DNA of 64,000 nt from Neorhizobium sp. JUb45 (GCF_004343585.1 NZ_SLYW01000002.1:620001-684000), one strand, 5' to 3'. Shown: positions 36,848-45,067, numbered from the stretch's first letter. Numbers and translations: made by a program. Notes: generated by a model not told the origin, from the letters alone.

Positions 36848-37297
36848 CTAGTCCAGCAACAGATCCGGCTGCGCGCGCATGGCATTCAGTTCGTCCGAAT
36901 TGCCGCAATACTGGCCAAATTGTTTGCCCGCATTGCTATTGCTCAGGTCGCGCCGACAGCGCGATTTGGCGGAACACTTTGCGCAGCGCAGCTGCATGTC
37001 GCGAAACAGAACCGGGTGCTGCAACAGAACCTCCACTGGATCGATGCCGAGATGGCGCATCATCGCCAGCATTTCATCCGCCGCCTCCGGTCCCGCCCGC
37101 GCCAGTCGCACCAGATCCTGCGAAGAGATGCTGCAATCGCGGGCGATTTCGGAAATCATCCGCTCATCCATCGTGGCGATGACTTCCGCTTCCGATGCGG
37201 CATTGTAGGCTTTGGCACACCAGCGCAGAAACCGGCCTGCGAGACCCGGTTCATATGGGTTGGCGGCATCCGGTCTGGCGATCTCGGTCACGGCCAT
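36848..37297 (-). CDS. DUF6455-like protein with four C-terminal cysteines
   Basis: The 149-residue protein (MAVTEIARPDAANPYEPGLA) has a helical region with MISEIARDCSISSQDLVRLA and a C-terminal cysteine cluster LRCAKCSAKSRCRRDL followed by YCGNSDEL, which could bind a metal or form disulfides. It matches what I recall of DUF6455 proteins in rhizobia. GGAAAGAGAGGAGAC precedes the ATG at 37297. It diverges from metY. Confidence 0.75.
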   Translation of the reverse strand: MAVTEIARPDAANPYEPGLAGRFLRWCAKAYNAASEAEVIATMDERMISEIARDCSISSQDLVRLARAGPEAADEMLAMMRHLGIDPVEVLLQHPVLFRDMQLRCAKCSAKSRCRRDLSNSNAGKQFGQYCGNSDELNAMRAQPDLLLD

Positions 37298-37358
37298 GTC
37301 TCCTCTCTTTCCAAGGAGATTGGTTCTGTTGAAAATATATGCCTTGATCACAATCAAA

Positions 37359-37429
37359 CGGCGAGATTTTCTGTGTATCGCCGCCCGCTCGGGTTGGTAA
37401 AACTATGCCGGAAATGGGACGAAGCGGGC
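37359..37429 (+). promoter_or_regulatory. Structured 5' leader of metY, candidate regulatory RNA
   Basis: Two successive hairpins are seen: CGGCGA (37359-37364) with TCGCCG (37378-37383), then GCCCGCT (37383-37389) with AGCGGGC (37423-37429). They share base 37383. The ribosome binding site GGTGAGGA (37444-37451) is just beyond. Sulfur-assimilation genes in rhizobia can be controlled by SAM-II riboswitches, but I could not match the canonical SAM-II sequence. Confidence 0.35.
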
Positions 37430-37458
37430 AAAGGCCCTAAACAGGTGAGGACAAAAAT

Positions 37459-38745
37459 ATGCCGACACGCGATCCCGGATTTTCGACGCTTGCGGTCCAT
37501 GCCGGCGCGGCACCCGACCCGACCACCGGCGCCCGCGCCACGCCCATCTATCAGACCACCTCCTTCGTGTTTCAGGACAGCGACCACGCCGCCGCGCTGT
37601 TCGGCCTCCAGCAATTCGGCAATATCTACACCCGCATCATGAACCCTACCCAGGCGGTGCTGGAAGAACGTGTCGCAGCACTCGAAGGCGGCACGGCGGC
37701 GCTGGCCGTCGCCTCCGGTCATGCCGCGCAGATGCTGGTCTTTCACACGATCATGCAGCCGGGCGACAATTTCATCGCCGCCAAACGCCTTTACGGCGGA
37801 TCGATCAACCAGTTCGGCCACGCCTTCAAGAACTTTGACTGGCACGTGCGCTGGGCCGATGTGTTTGATCCTCAGACGTTTGAGACCCAGATTGACGACC
37901 GCACCAAGGGCATTTTTATCGAAAGCCTTGCCAACCCGAACGGCACCTTTGTCGATATCGCCGCCATTGCCGAAGTGGCCCGCCGCCACGATCTGCCGCT
38001 GATCGTCGACAACACCATGGCCAGCCCCTATCTGGTGCGCCCGCTCGAACATGGCGCCGATATCGTCATCCACTCGCTGACCAAATTTCTGGGCGGCCAC
38101 GGCAATTCCATGGGTGGTATCATCGTCGATGGCGGCACGTTCGACTGGTCGCAATCCGGCAAGTATCCGATGCTGTCGGAACCGCGGCCGGAATATGCCG
38201 GCATCGTGCTGCATCAGGCGTTTGGCAACTTTGCCTTCGCGATCGCCTGCCGTGTTCTTGGCCTGCGCGACCTTGGTCCCGCCATCTCGCCCTTCAACGC
38301 TTTTCTCATTCTCACCGGCATCGAAACCCTGCCGCTCAGGATGCAGAAACACAGCGACAATGCGGCGGCAGTCGCGCAGTGGCTGAAGGGCGAGGAAAAG
38401 GTCGGCTGGGTCAGTTATGCGGGTCTCGCCGACGATCCGAACAACGAATTGCAGAAACGCTATTCGCCCAAGGGAGCAGGCTCCGTCTTCACCTTCGGCC
38501 TCAAGGGTGGTTACGAGGCGGGCAAGACGCTGGTGGAAAACCTGAAACTGTTTTCGCATCTGGCGAATATCGGCGACACACGTTCACTGGTCATCCACCC
38601 GGCCTCCACCACGCATCGCCAGCTTTCGGAAGAACAGCAGGCGGCGGCCGGCGCCGGGCCGGATGTGGTGCGCCTGTCGATCGGTATCGAGGATGCAGCC
38701 GACATCATCGCCGACCTCCGGCAGGCACTGGCAAAAATCAACTGA
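37459..38745 (+). CDS. metY: O-acetylhomoserine sulfhydrylase
   Basis: PLP enzyme that makes homocysteine from O-acetylhomoserine and sulfide. The 428-residue protein begins [20 protein letters not shown] and has [20 protein letters not shown], the PLP lysine in [18 protein letters not shown] (about residue 208) and the C-terminal [19 protein letters not shown]. Length and the FQNFVF-like insertion region match MetY rather than the shorter MetZ/MetB. GGTGAGGA lies seven bases before the ATG. Confidence 0.94.
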   Translation: MPTRDPGFSTLAVHAGAAPDPTTGARATPIYQTTSFVFQDSDHAAALFGLQQFGNIYTRIMNPTQAVLEERVAALEGGTAALAVASGHAAQMLVFHTIMQPGDNFIAAKRLYGGSINQFGHAFKNFDWHVRWADVFDPQTFETQIDDRTKGIFIESLANPNGTFVDIAAIAEVARRHDLPLIVDNTMASPYLVRPLEHGADIVIHSLTKFLGGHGNSMGGIIVDGGTFDWSQSGKYPMLSEPRPEYAGIVLHQAFGNFAFAIACRVLGLRDLGPAISPFNAFLILTGIETLPLRMQKHSDNAAAVAQWLKGEEKVGWVSYAGLADDPNNELQKRYSPKGAGSVFTFGLKGGYEAGKTLVENLKLFSHLANIGDTRSLVIHPASTTHRQLSEEQQAAAGAGPDVVRLSIGIEDAADIIADLRQALAKIN

Positions 38746-38779
38746 CGCTTCTATAGAGGCCGCTCATGTAATCATTTCT

Positions 38780-38809
38780 ACACAGCCAGCCGCTATCGGC
38801 TGGCTGTGT
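38780..38809. terminator. Perfect 13-bp hairpin after metY
   Basis: ACACAGCCAGCCG pairs perfectly with CGGCTGGCTGTGT around a CTAT loop. It lies 34 bases after metY. No T-run follows on the plus strand. The strong symmetry suggests a transcript end or a structured element. Confidence 0.55.
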
Positions 38810-38892
38810 CGGTGGCCGCCTAAGGTGCGCTGACCCAGAGAGAATCAGAGAAGGAACAGGGGCGTGCGCCCCGGTTCCAATGGAGAATTCCC

Positions 38893-39813
38893 GTGAGCGA
38901 GCAGTCACTCCTTCGGCTGTCCATCGCCGTCACGGCCGCGCTTGCGGCATTCGGCATCACTGTCGGCCTCGTGTCCGGCTCGTTTGCCATCGTGTTCGAC
39001 GGCTTTTATTCCCTCACCGATGCGTTCATGACGCTGCTGGCGCTGCTGGTGTCGAAACTCATCATCGCCTCCTCGCAGCCGACCGCCAAGGGCAGGCTGA
39101 TCGACCGTTTCAGCGTCGGGTTCTGGCATCTGGAACCGATGGTGCTCGGCCTCAACGGTACCCTGCTGATGGGCGCCGCGATCTACGCGTTTATCAGCGC
39201 CGTCGGCAGCCTGATGGCCGGTGGCCGGCCGATCGATTTCGGTCCGGCCTTGATCTTTACCGTGGTCACGGTTCTGGTGTCGCTGGTCATGTGGCTGTTC
39301 TGCCGGCGTGCCAATCGCAGCCTGAAATCCGGCTTCATCGCGCTCGATGCGCAGGCCTGGGGCATGACGGCAGCGCTGACCTCGGCGCTGCTGATCGCAT
39401 TCGGTATCGGCCACGCCATCGAAGGCACCGAATATACCTGGTTGACGCCCTATATCGATCCAGGCGCGCTTGCCCTCATCTGCCTGATCATCGCGCCGGT
39501 GCCGCTCGCCAATGTGCGCCAGGCGGTGGCCGATATCCTGCTGGTGACGCCGCCCGAGCTGAAGAACCATGTCGATGCGGTGGCGCAAGCCATCGTCGAG
39601 CGCCACGGTTTTCTCTCCTACCGCGCCTATGTCGCGCGCGTCGGCCGCGGCAAGCAGATCGAGCTGTTCTTTATCGCGCCATCCGAATGGCCGGCCCGCC
39701 ATCTGTCGGAATGGGATGCGATCCGCGACGAGATCGGCGATGCGATCGGTGACGAAGGCCCGGACCGGTGGTTGACCATCGTCTTCACCAGCGATCCCGA
39801 ATGGGCGGATTGA
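38893..39813 (+). CDS. Cation diffusion facilitator family transporter
   Basis: Inner-membrane divalent metal or cation exporter of 306 residues with six helices. The metal-site helix 2 reads IVFDGFYSLTDAFMTL, with the D-x3-D-like pair. Helix 5 has ALDAQAWGMTAALTSALL. The cytoplasmic C-terminal domain begins near residue 205 (VRQAVADILLVTPPELKNH). GTG at 38893 has GGAG about nine bases upstream. The metal (Zn, Fe, Mn or Co) is not clear. Confidence 0.88.
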   Translation: MSEQSLLRLSIAVTAALAAFGITVGLVSGSFAIVFDGFYSLTDAFMTLLALLVSKLIIASSQPTAKGRLIDRFSVGFWHLEPMVLGLNGTLLMGAAIYAFISAVGSLMAGGRPIDFGPALIFTVVTVLVSLVMWLFCRRANRSLKSGFIALDAQAWGMTAALTSALLIAFGIGHAIEGTEYTWLTPYIDPGALALICLIIAPVPLANVRQAVADILLVTPPELKNHVDAVAQAIVERHGFLSYRAYVARVGRGKQIELFFIAPSEWPARHLSEWDAIRDEIGDAIGDEGPDRWLTIVFTSDPEWAD

Positions 39814-39857
39814 GGCCTTAACGTTAGTGAGACCCTAACGCATTCATTAGCAATGCA

Positions 39858-39865
39858 TTAACCAT
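39858..39865 (+). promoter_or_regulatory. Possible CtrA half-site upstream of the response regulator
   Basis: TTAACCAT lies about 100 bases before the response-regulator start, and CGTTAG/CTAACG (39822-39827, 39835-39840) form a short palindrome nearby. TTAACCAT matches the half-site recognised by CtrA in alphaproteobacteria. An 8-base match is weak evidence. Confidence 0.3.
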
Positions 39866-39965
39866 GTTTCATAATGGCACAGCCTGTGCCGTAATCATTT
39901 CCCATCCTCATGCGTTCATACGTCACCTTCAACAAGGCCAGGCCTTGAACAAGAGGAGACCGGAC

Positions 39966-40373
39966 ATGAACACGATCCGTCACACGGTATTGGTGGTCGA
40001 GGACGAGGCGCTCATCCGATTTGCGGTGGCCGACGCTCTCGAAGATGCAGGTTATGATGTGCTGGAAGCAGCAAGCGTGCTGGAGGCGATCGGCCAGCTC
40101 GGCCTCAACGAGGATATCGATCTCGTCGTCACCGATGTCGATATGCCGGGCGCGCTGTCTGGCGTCGATCTGGCCCGCATGATCAGCGAATGCGCGCCGC
40201 ATATCGGCGTCATCGTTTCTTCTGCCCGCTGCGGCGACGAGTTGACGGATATTCCGCCGACCGCCCGCTGCCTGGCAAAACCCTGCACGGCGGCAAAAAT
40301 GCTCTCCACCGTTGAAACGATGCTGAAGGGCAGGGCGCTCGTCGGCGATGAAAGCTTTCGCCGACGAGCTTGA
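39966..40373 (+). CDS. Single-domain response regulator
   Basis: A 135-residue receiver domain with no output domain. It has the acidic pair EDE near residue 12, the phospho-acceptor aspartate in LVVTDVDMPGAL (about residue 57), the switch serine in VIVSSAR and the lysine in CLAKPCT. AGAGGAGA lies about six bases before the ATG. It probably acts in a phosphorelay or by protein contact. No histidine kinase is nearby. Confidence 0.92.
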   Translation: MNTIRHTVLVVEDEALIRFAVADALEDAGYDVLEAASVLEAIGQLGLNEDIDLVVTDVDMPGALSGVDLARMISECAPHIGVIVSSARCGDELTDIPPTARCLAKPCTAAKMLSTVETMLKGRALVGDESFRRRA

Positions 40374-40380
40374 TCGCGTT

Positions 40381-41964
40381 TTACGCGCGCATCTCCAGCG
40401 GCTCGGCCGCAATTGATGCGGTGGTGCGGATGCGCACCTTGTCGATGTTGCGGCCATCAAGCGCCACCACCTCATAGGTGAGGTCGCCGAACGTTACCGT
40501 CTCGCCCTGTTGCGGCATGTGGCCGAGGCGCCAGAGGATCAGGCCGGCCAGCGTCGAATAGCGGTCGGCATCATCGACGAGATCGCTTTCCAGCAGTTTC
40601 GAGACATGGCGGATATCGATCCAGCCATCGACCAGAAGTGAGCCGTCTTCGCCACGCTCGACGGTCAGCTGTTCCTCGTCGTCATCGGCAAAATCGCCGG
40701 CAATCGCTTCCAGCAGGTCGGTGGCCGTCACCATGCCTTCGACCGAACCGTATTCATCGAGCACGATCGCCACCTGCAGCGGCGACTGGCGCAACTGTTC
40801 GAGCAGGCGCAGCGCATTGACGCTTTCATGCACCACCAGAGGCTGGCGTAGCGAGCGGTCGAAGTCCACTTTGCCATTCTCGATGAAATCGCGCAGCAGG
40901 TCCTTGGCCAGAGCGACGCCCAAAAACTCGTCGAGGCTGCCGCGGGCGATGGGGAAGCGGGAGTGACCCGATTCCAGAACCTTGCGGCGCAGTTCCTCGT
41001 CGCTGTCCTCGATATCCAGCCAGTCGATGTCGAGGCGGTGGGTCATGACCGATTTTGCCGGACGATCGGCCAGCGTCAGCACGCTTTCGATCATCTCGTG
41101 TTCGACGGGCGTGAACAATTCGCCTTCCGAAGCACGCTCGGCAATCACATCATTGGTTTCGCCGAGCGAGGCCTCGCTGCGGCGGCTGCCGAGCAGTGAC
41201 AGCACGGCATTGGCGGTGCGTTCGCGCAGGTCGCCGGTGGTGAGAACCCGCTCGCGGTTACGGCGTGCGATCTGGTTGAAGGCCTCGATGAGAACCGAGA
41301 AGCCGATGGCGGCGTAAAGATACGCCTTCGGAATATGGAAACCGAGGCCTTCGACGATCAGCGAGAAACCGATCATCATCAGGAAGCCGAGGCAAAGGAT
41401 GACCACGGTCGGATGTTTCGACACAAAAGCCATCAGCGGCTTCGAGCACAGAAGCATGACACCGACGGCGACGATGACGGCGATCATCATGACCGACAGA
41501 TGCTGAACCATGCCGACGGCGGTGATGACGCTATCGAGCGAGAACACGGCATCGAGCACGACGATCTGCACCAGAACCTGCCAGAAGACGGCATGCTCGA
41601 TCTTGCCTTCCTTGTTGCCGGAATGGCCTTCGAGGCGCTCGTGCAGTTCCATCGTTCCCTTGAACAGAAGGAACACGCCACCGAACAGAAGGATCAGGTC
41701 ACGGCCGGAAATCTCAATGCCGAGAACGGTAAACAGCGGCGCCGTCAGTGTGACGATCCATGCGACGGAGGCAAGCAGGGCAAGGCGCATGACCAGCGCC
41801 AGGCTGAGGCCGATCAGGCGGGCTTTCTCGCGCTGATGTTCCGGCAGCTTGTCTGCCAGAATGGCGATGAAGACGAGGTTGTCGATGCCGAGAACGATTT
41901 CGAGCACGATCAGGGTGGCGAGTCCGGCCCATGCGGCCGGATCGGACATCCATTCAAATATCAT
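40381..41964 (-). CDS. TerC-family membrane protein with CBS pair and CorC/HlyC domain
   Basis: Inner-membrane protein of 527 residues. The TerC domain (about 1-230) has seven helices and the metal-site-like motifs [20 protein letters not shown] and [20 protein letters not shown]. Two CBS domains (about 300-420: [16 protein letters not shown] and [20 protein letters not shown]) and a CorC_HlyC domain follow. TerC relatives such as Alx and MeeF export manganese, so a Mn role is possible but inferred. The ATG at 41964 follows a 250-base leader with an intrinsic terminator. Confidence 0.92.
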   Translation of the reverse strand: MIFEWMSDPAAWAGLATLIVLEIVLGIDNLVFIAILADKLPEHQREKARLIGLSLALVMRLALLASVAWIVTLTAPLFTVLGIEISGRDLILLFGGVFLLFKGTMELHERLEGHSGNKEGKIEHAVFWQVLVQIVVLDAVFSLDSVITAVGMVQHLSVMMIAVIVAVGVMLLCSKPLMAFVSKHPTVVILCLGFLMMIGFSLIVEGLGFHIPKAYLYAAIGFSVLIEAFNQIARRNRERVLTTGDLRERTANAVLSLLGSRRSEASLGETNDVIAERASEGELFTPVEHEMIESVLTLADRPAKSVMTHRLDIDWLDIEDSDEELRRKVLESGHSRFPIARGSLDEFLGVALAKDLLRDFIENGKVDFDRSLRQPLVVHESVNALRLLEQLRQSPLQVAIVLDEYGSVEGMVTATDLLEAIAGDFADDDEEQLTVERGEDGSLLVDGWIDIRHVSKLLESDLVDDADRYSTLAGLILWRLGHMPQQGETVTFGDLTYEVVALDGRNIDKVRIRTTASIAAEPLEMRA

Positions 41965-42022
41965 GATGATATGACGCCAGCCCTTTCGGGCGGCCGTTCC
42001 TTCTGTGGTTGAAAAGGGAAAC

Positions 42023-42064
42023 AAAAAACGCTGTCTAAGGACCGGGCCAAGGGTCGAGACAGCG
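42023..42064 (-). terminator. Intrinsic terminator within the TerC-gene leader
   Basis: The perfect 8-bp outer stem CGCTGTCT/AGACAGCG is extended inward by GACC/GGTC and followed by TTTTTTGTTT on the minus strand. It lies between the preceding minus-strand SDR gene and the TerC gene and would stop transcription before the TerC coding region. Confidence 0.85.
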
Positions 42065-42218
42065 AAAAACGATCAGCGATTGCGATGATGACGTGACGAA
42101 GCGACCCCGGCTTTTGGCGGGGCGCGGTGATCTCTCGACCATGAAGTGGGAACGTCCGGTTCGCAACCATCATCGACCTTATCGACGCGGTGAACCGGAC
42201 ACACGCAATCGGGTGTCC
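42023..42218 (-). ncRNA. Candidate attenuator/riboswitch leader of the TerC-family gene
   Basis: Read on the minus strand in transcript order. A hairpin forms between 42218-42213 and 42202-42197. A competing perfect 9-bp stem forms between 42200-42192 and 42162-42154 and shares bases 42197-42200. GGTCGAGA (42140-42133) comes next, then a C/G stem at 42122-42105. Finally there is an intrinsic terminator, CGCTGTCT/AGACAGCG (42064-42029), followed by TTTTTT. The terminator's left arm contains TCTCGACC (42059-42052), perfectly complementary to GGTCGAGA upstream, so an antiterminator can form. The gene starts 59 bases beyond the T-run. The ligand is unknown; metal control is an inference from the downstream gene. 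Confidence 0.65.
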
Positions 42219-42303
42219 ATGGGCGGCGACTATAGCGATCCGATCGGCAATTGCATCCCTTCGGCGCAAAATTTTCCGTGAGAAGCGTTTTTCGGGTATT
42301 GTT

Positions 42304-42331
42304 CACGCCGCCGGAGACGACCGGCGGCGTG
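42304..42331 (-). terminator. GC-rich hairpin after the SDR gene
   Basis: CACGCCGCCGG pairs perfectly with CCGGCGGCGTG around a six-base loop, 16 bases after the SDR stop. There is no T-run. It may end the SDR transcript, which would place a separate promoter for the TerC leader downstream. Confidence 0.5.
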
Positions 42332-42346
42332 GCGTTGAAGGATATG

Positions 42347-43060
42347 TCAGGCGCCCATGCCGCCATCGATCGTGTGCATGGCACCGGTGATGAAGCCACC
42401 CTCCGGGCCGGCAAGATAAGCGGCAAGACCTGCGATCTCTTCCGGTCGGCCGTGACGCTTCAGCGCCATGAAACCGTGCATCGTGTCCTTCATCGGGCCA
42501 TCGGCCGGGTTCATGTCGGTATCGATCGGGCCGGGCTGGATGACGTTGACGGTGACGTTCCGCGGGCCAAAATCACGCGCAAGGCCGCGCGCCAAACCCT
42601 GCACGGCGGATTTGGTGAGCGCATAGGCCGCGCCGCCGGCAAACGGCATGCGGTCGCCATTGACCGAGCCGATGATGATGATGCGGCCACCCTCCGGCAT
42701 CTGCCGGGCGGCTTCGACGGCGGCGTGATAGGGCGCGCGCACGTTGATGTCGATCATCCGGTCGACGGCGTCAGGATCGGTTTCGAGCGGATCGCCCAGA
42801 ACCAGCGTGCCCGCATTGACCACCAGCACGTCGAGCGGGCCTGCTGCCTTGACGGTGGATATCGTTTCGTTGCGGTTGCCCGCATCCGACTTCACCGCCT
42901 TGGCGCCGATTTCCGCCGCCAGCGTTTCGGCGGCATCCTTGGATCCCGCATAGGTGAATGTCACATCAGCACCGTCGCCGGCAAAGCGCCGCACGATGGC
43001 TGCACCGATGCCGCGGCTGCCGCCGATTACAAGCACTGTCTTACCCTGAAAATCAGTCAT
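42347..43060 (-). CDS. SDR-family NAD(P)-dependent oxidoreductase
   Basis: A classical short-chain dehydrogenase of 237 residues. The cofactor loop is VLVIGGSRGIGAAIVRRFAG, and catalysis uses Ser in IIIGSVNGD and Tyr/Lys in YALTKSAVQG. The C-terminus GAMHTIDGGMGA is typical. An aspartate-or-arginine choice for cofactor could not be read reliably. It is divergent from a TetR regulator, and an operator-like palindrome lies 32 bases upstream, so local repression is likely. Substrate unknown. Confidence 0.94.
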   Translation of the reverse strand: MTDFQGKTVLVIGGSRGIGAAIVRRFAGDGADVTFTYAGSKDAAETLAAEIGAKAVKSDAGNRNETISTVKAAGPLDVLVVNAGTLVLGDPLETDPDAVDRMIDINVRAPYHAAVEAARQMPEGGRIIIIGSVNGDRMPFAGGAAYALTKSAVQGLARGLARDFGPRNVTVNVIQPGPIDTDMNPADGPMKDTMHGFMALKRHGRPEEIAGLAAYLAGPEGGFITGAMHTIDGGMGA

Positions 43061-43091
43061 CGCATTGCTCCGTCCGAGGGTTGAGAATTAA

Positions 43092-43107
43092 TGTAGTAGG
43101 CATTACA
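43092..43107. promoter_or_regulatory. TetR-type operator candidate, copy 1
   Basis: TGTAGTAGGCATTACA is an imperfect palindrome 32 bases upstream of the SDR start and just before the TetR gene. Its sequence recurs, inverted, at 43140-43155, matching at 13 of 16 positions. Confidence 0.65.
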
Positions 43108-43139
43108 TAATTAGTGGGTCGTATGCCGTCAATGGATTT

Positions 43140-43155
43140 TGTAATGTGCACTACA
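43140..43155. promoter_or_regulatory. TetR-type operator candidate, copy 2
   Basis: TGTAATGTGCACTACA is the inverted partner of the 43092-43107 site. It overlaps possible start codons of the TetR gene, so binding could block its own expression. Confidence 0.65.
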
Positions 43156-43740
43156 AAAATATTAAAGTCTCGTGGAAGGCCGCGTGCTTTCGATATGGAG
43201 GACGCGCTTGCCAAGGCGCAGGCGCTGTTTCGCGAAAAGGGCTATGATGCCTTGAACGTTGCCGACCTGACGGACGCGATCGGCATCAACCCGCCGAGTT
43301 TTTACGCGGCCTTCGGCAGCAAGTCGGCGCTTTATGGGCAGGTTCTGCAACGGTATGCGGAACTGGAGGGCATCGATCTCGAAGGACCGTTCGCCGCCGA
43401 CGTGCCGCTTGCGCAGGGGATTGCGCGTCTGCTGGCCGAGGCGGCGCGCAATTACGGCGCCGGCAATGGTACGGGCTGCATGGTCATCGAGGGCGCGCGC
43501 GGCGGTGTCGATGCGGAAGCGTGTCGGCAGGCACGGCGCCTGCTGGATCTGACGCATGACACGGTTCATGCGGGCGTGAGTTGCCAAGCGCCGGAACAGG
43601 CCGAGATGGTGACGGATTATGTTATGGCGACGCTGTCTGGCCTGTCAGCCAGCGCCCGCAATGGTCTGCCGGCCGAACGCCTGTTGCGCATCGCCGATAT
43701 TGCTTCGCGCCAGCTTGCCCATGAACTTGAGGAGACATGA
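43144..43740 (+). CDS. TetR/AcrR-family transcriptional regulator
   Basis: Repressor-type regulator of about 198 residues. The N-terminal DNA-binding domain has SRGRPRAFDMEDALAKAQAL and the recognition helix region LTDAIGINPPSFYAAFGSKS. The C-terminal ligand domain is mostly helical with LLAEAARNYGAGNGTGC. In-frame ATGs at 43144, 43132 and 43123 and a GTG at 43114 are all possible; 43144 gives the start MCTTKILKSRGRPR, but it overlaps the operator copy. Its stop overlaps the next gene. The likely targets are itself, the divergent SDR and the cupin gene. Confidence 0.9.
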   Translation: MCTTKILKSRGRPRAFDMEDALAKAQALFREKGYDALNVADLTDAIGINPPSFYAAFGSKSALYGQVLQRYAELEGIDLEGPFAADVPLAQGIARLLAEAARNYGAGNGTGCMVIEGARGGVDAEACRQARRLLDLTHDTVHAGVSCQAPEQAEMVTDYVMATLSGLSASARNGLPAERLLRIADIASRQLAHELEET

Positions 43741-43742
43741 CC

Positions 43743-44096
43743 ATGGCTGCATCCGAAAAATTCACGACCTTCGATCTCTCCGTCGTCGAACCGGAGGAGG
43801 GCGCTCCCGCGCCTGACCGTCTGATCGAAGGCAATCCCGTCTTTCGCACATGGAATGTCGAGGAAGCGCCGGGCGGGGTTTACGCGGGCGTGTGGGAGGC
43901 GACGCCGGGCAAATGGCGGATCGTTTACGACGAGTGGGAATACTTCCACATTCTCGCCGGTCATTCTGTCGTGACCGAAGAAGGCGGTGAGCCGGTGCAT
44001 CTGCGCGCCGGAGACAGCATGGTGCTGCGGCCCGGCTTCAACGGAACATGGCAAGTGATTGAAACGACTCGCAAGGATTATGTCATCAGGCTCTGA
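43743..44096 (+). CDS. Cupin-domain protein
   Basis: A small beta-barrel protein (118 residues from 43743; ATG at 43737 overlaps the TetR stop as ATGA). It has the cupin pattern YDEWEYFHILAGHSVVTEEG followed by PVHLRAGDSMVLRPGFNGTW, resembling DUF861/sugar-binding cupins. The 43743 start has GAGGAGA about eight bases upstream. It may belong to the TetR operon. Metal and substrate are unknown. Confidence 0.85.
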   Translation: MAASEKFTTFDLSVVEPEEGAPAPDRLIEGNPVFRTWNVEEAPGGVYAGVWEATPGKWRIVYDEWEYFHILAGHSVVTEEGGEPVHLRAGDSMVLRPGFNGTWQVIETTRKDYVIRL

Positions 44097-44133
44097 AAAA
44101 CCCAGCGGGGGAAAGTTCAGGCGAGGGGTGTCG

Positions 44134-44430
44134 ATGCCCGAGCCGTCGGGTTACACCACGGCGATCGAAAACAATATGGACGCCGCAATGCGCTTCTTGA
44201 GAATGCTACTGATCATCGTCATCGCCATGGGAGGTTTTTTCGGCTTCCGCTGGCACACCTATGTCAGCAACACCGACAGCCCTTATGACGAAGTCGGCAT
44301 CACCCTCAACAGCCATATGCCCACACCGATCCGCAAATGGGGTTGCGACAAGCTGCACGCCACATTCGGCAACGTGCTTCCGCCCTATGGCTGCCAGGCC
44401 GAAGGCGGCGACGGTCGCAGCTGGATGTGA
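44134..44430 (+). CDS. Small membrane-anchored hypothetical protein
   Basis: About 98 residues from ATG 44134 (GAGGGG upstream); ATGs at 44176 and 44188 would give shorter forms. A hydrophobic helix MRFLRMLLIIVIAMGGFFGF is followed by a probably periplasmic region with two cysteines (KWGCDKLH and PYGCQAEG). No domain recognised. An inverted repeat follows the stop. Confidence 0.7.
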   Translation: MPEPSGYTTAIENNMDAAMRFLRMLLIIVIAMGGFFGFRWHTYVSNTDSPYDEVGITLNSHMPTPIRKWGCDKLHATFGNVLPPYGCQAEGGDGRSWM

Positions 44431-44432
44431 AA

Positions 44433-44465
44433 TTAGAGCGGTTCCATTTAACAATGAACCGCTCT
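44433..44465. repeat. Inverted repeat between two convergent genes
   Basis: AGAGCGGTTC and GAACCGCTCT form a 10-bp perfect stem around CATTTAACAAT. Similar GAGCGGTTC palindromes occur between rhizobial genes. There is no T-run on either side, so it is a candidate terminator hairpin or repeat unit. Confidence 0.6.
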
Positions 44466-44479
44466 GAACCGGCGCCCGT

Positions 44480-44953
44480 TCAGTCGCCGGTTTTTCCTGT
44501 CTTTTCGAAAGCCTGCGCGAACTCCGCTGAAGAGATGAAGGCGAGCGTCCGGCGCAATTCCTCGGATTTTTCGATGCCCAGAACGGCATCGAAGCGGCTC
44601 TGCGCCTCCCGCCATTTTTCCACGAGATCGGCCTGAAGGGCGCTCCCAACGTCGGTGAGCCGAACCCGTTTGGCGCGCCTGTCCTTTTCGTCAGGCACAA
44701 GCTCCACCAGCCCATCGCGGATCAACGGCTTCAGCGTGTGGCCGAGCGCCGAAAGATCCATCACCATCGCCTCCGCCAAACTCTTCTGGGTCGGTTCGTT
44801 GCCGTAGAGGATCTGGGTCAGCAGTGAAAACTGTGTGCCGCGCAGCCCGATGCCGCCGATGATGTCATCGTAGAGCTGGCTCAGCTGCCGCGATGCCCGC
44901 CGCACCGAGCTGCTGCTGCAATGCATCCAGATGTTGTCTTCAGGTCTGTCCAT
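44480..44953 (-). CDS. MarR-family transcriptional regulator
   Basis: Winged-helix regulator of 157 residues. The DNA-binding region is LRGTQFSLLTQILYGNEPTQ, KSLAEAMVMDLSALGHTLKP and LIRDGLVELVPDEKDRRAKR, with the wing RRAKRVRLTD. ATG 44953 (MDRPEDNIW) is preferred because AAGGA lies just upstream; 44965 and a longer form to 45034 are alternatives. It diverges from an SDR gene. An ATAT-N6-ATAT palindrome lies between. Confidence 0.9.
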   Translation of the reverse strand: MDRPEDNIWMHCSSSSVRRASRQLSQLYDDIIGGIGLRGTQFSLLTQILYGNEPTQKSLAEAMVMDLSALGHTLKPLIRDGLVELVPDEKDRRAKRVRLTDVGSALQADLVEKWREAQSRFDAVLGIEKSEELRRTLAFISSAEFAQAFEKTGKTGD

Positions 44954-45053
44954 GGCATCCTTCATTGCCGCATTCGCTGCGACCGGCAAGAGGCATTGCT
45001 CGTCTGCGGAAAATTGCCGGTGACCATCTTGCAATCAGGGCGGCTTTCTCCAA

Positions 45054-45067
45054 ATATAGTGGTATAT
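45054..45067. promoter_or_regulatory. Possible MarR operator
   Basis: ATATAGTGGTATAT is an imperfect palindrome in the gap between the MarR gene and the divergent SDR gene, about 60 bases before the SDR start. MarR proteins often bind such sites. The match is unproven. Confidence 0.35.

Noticed and set aside
41965..42240. Canonical yybP-ykoY Mn2+ riboswitch
   Set aside because: The architecture and downstream gene fit, but the class's conserved GGGGAGUAG and associated loop sequences were not found by eye. Reported as an unclassified attenuator instead.
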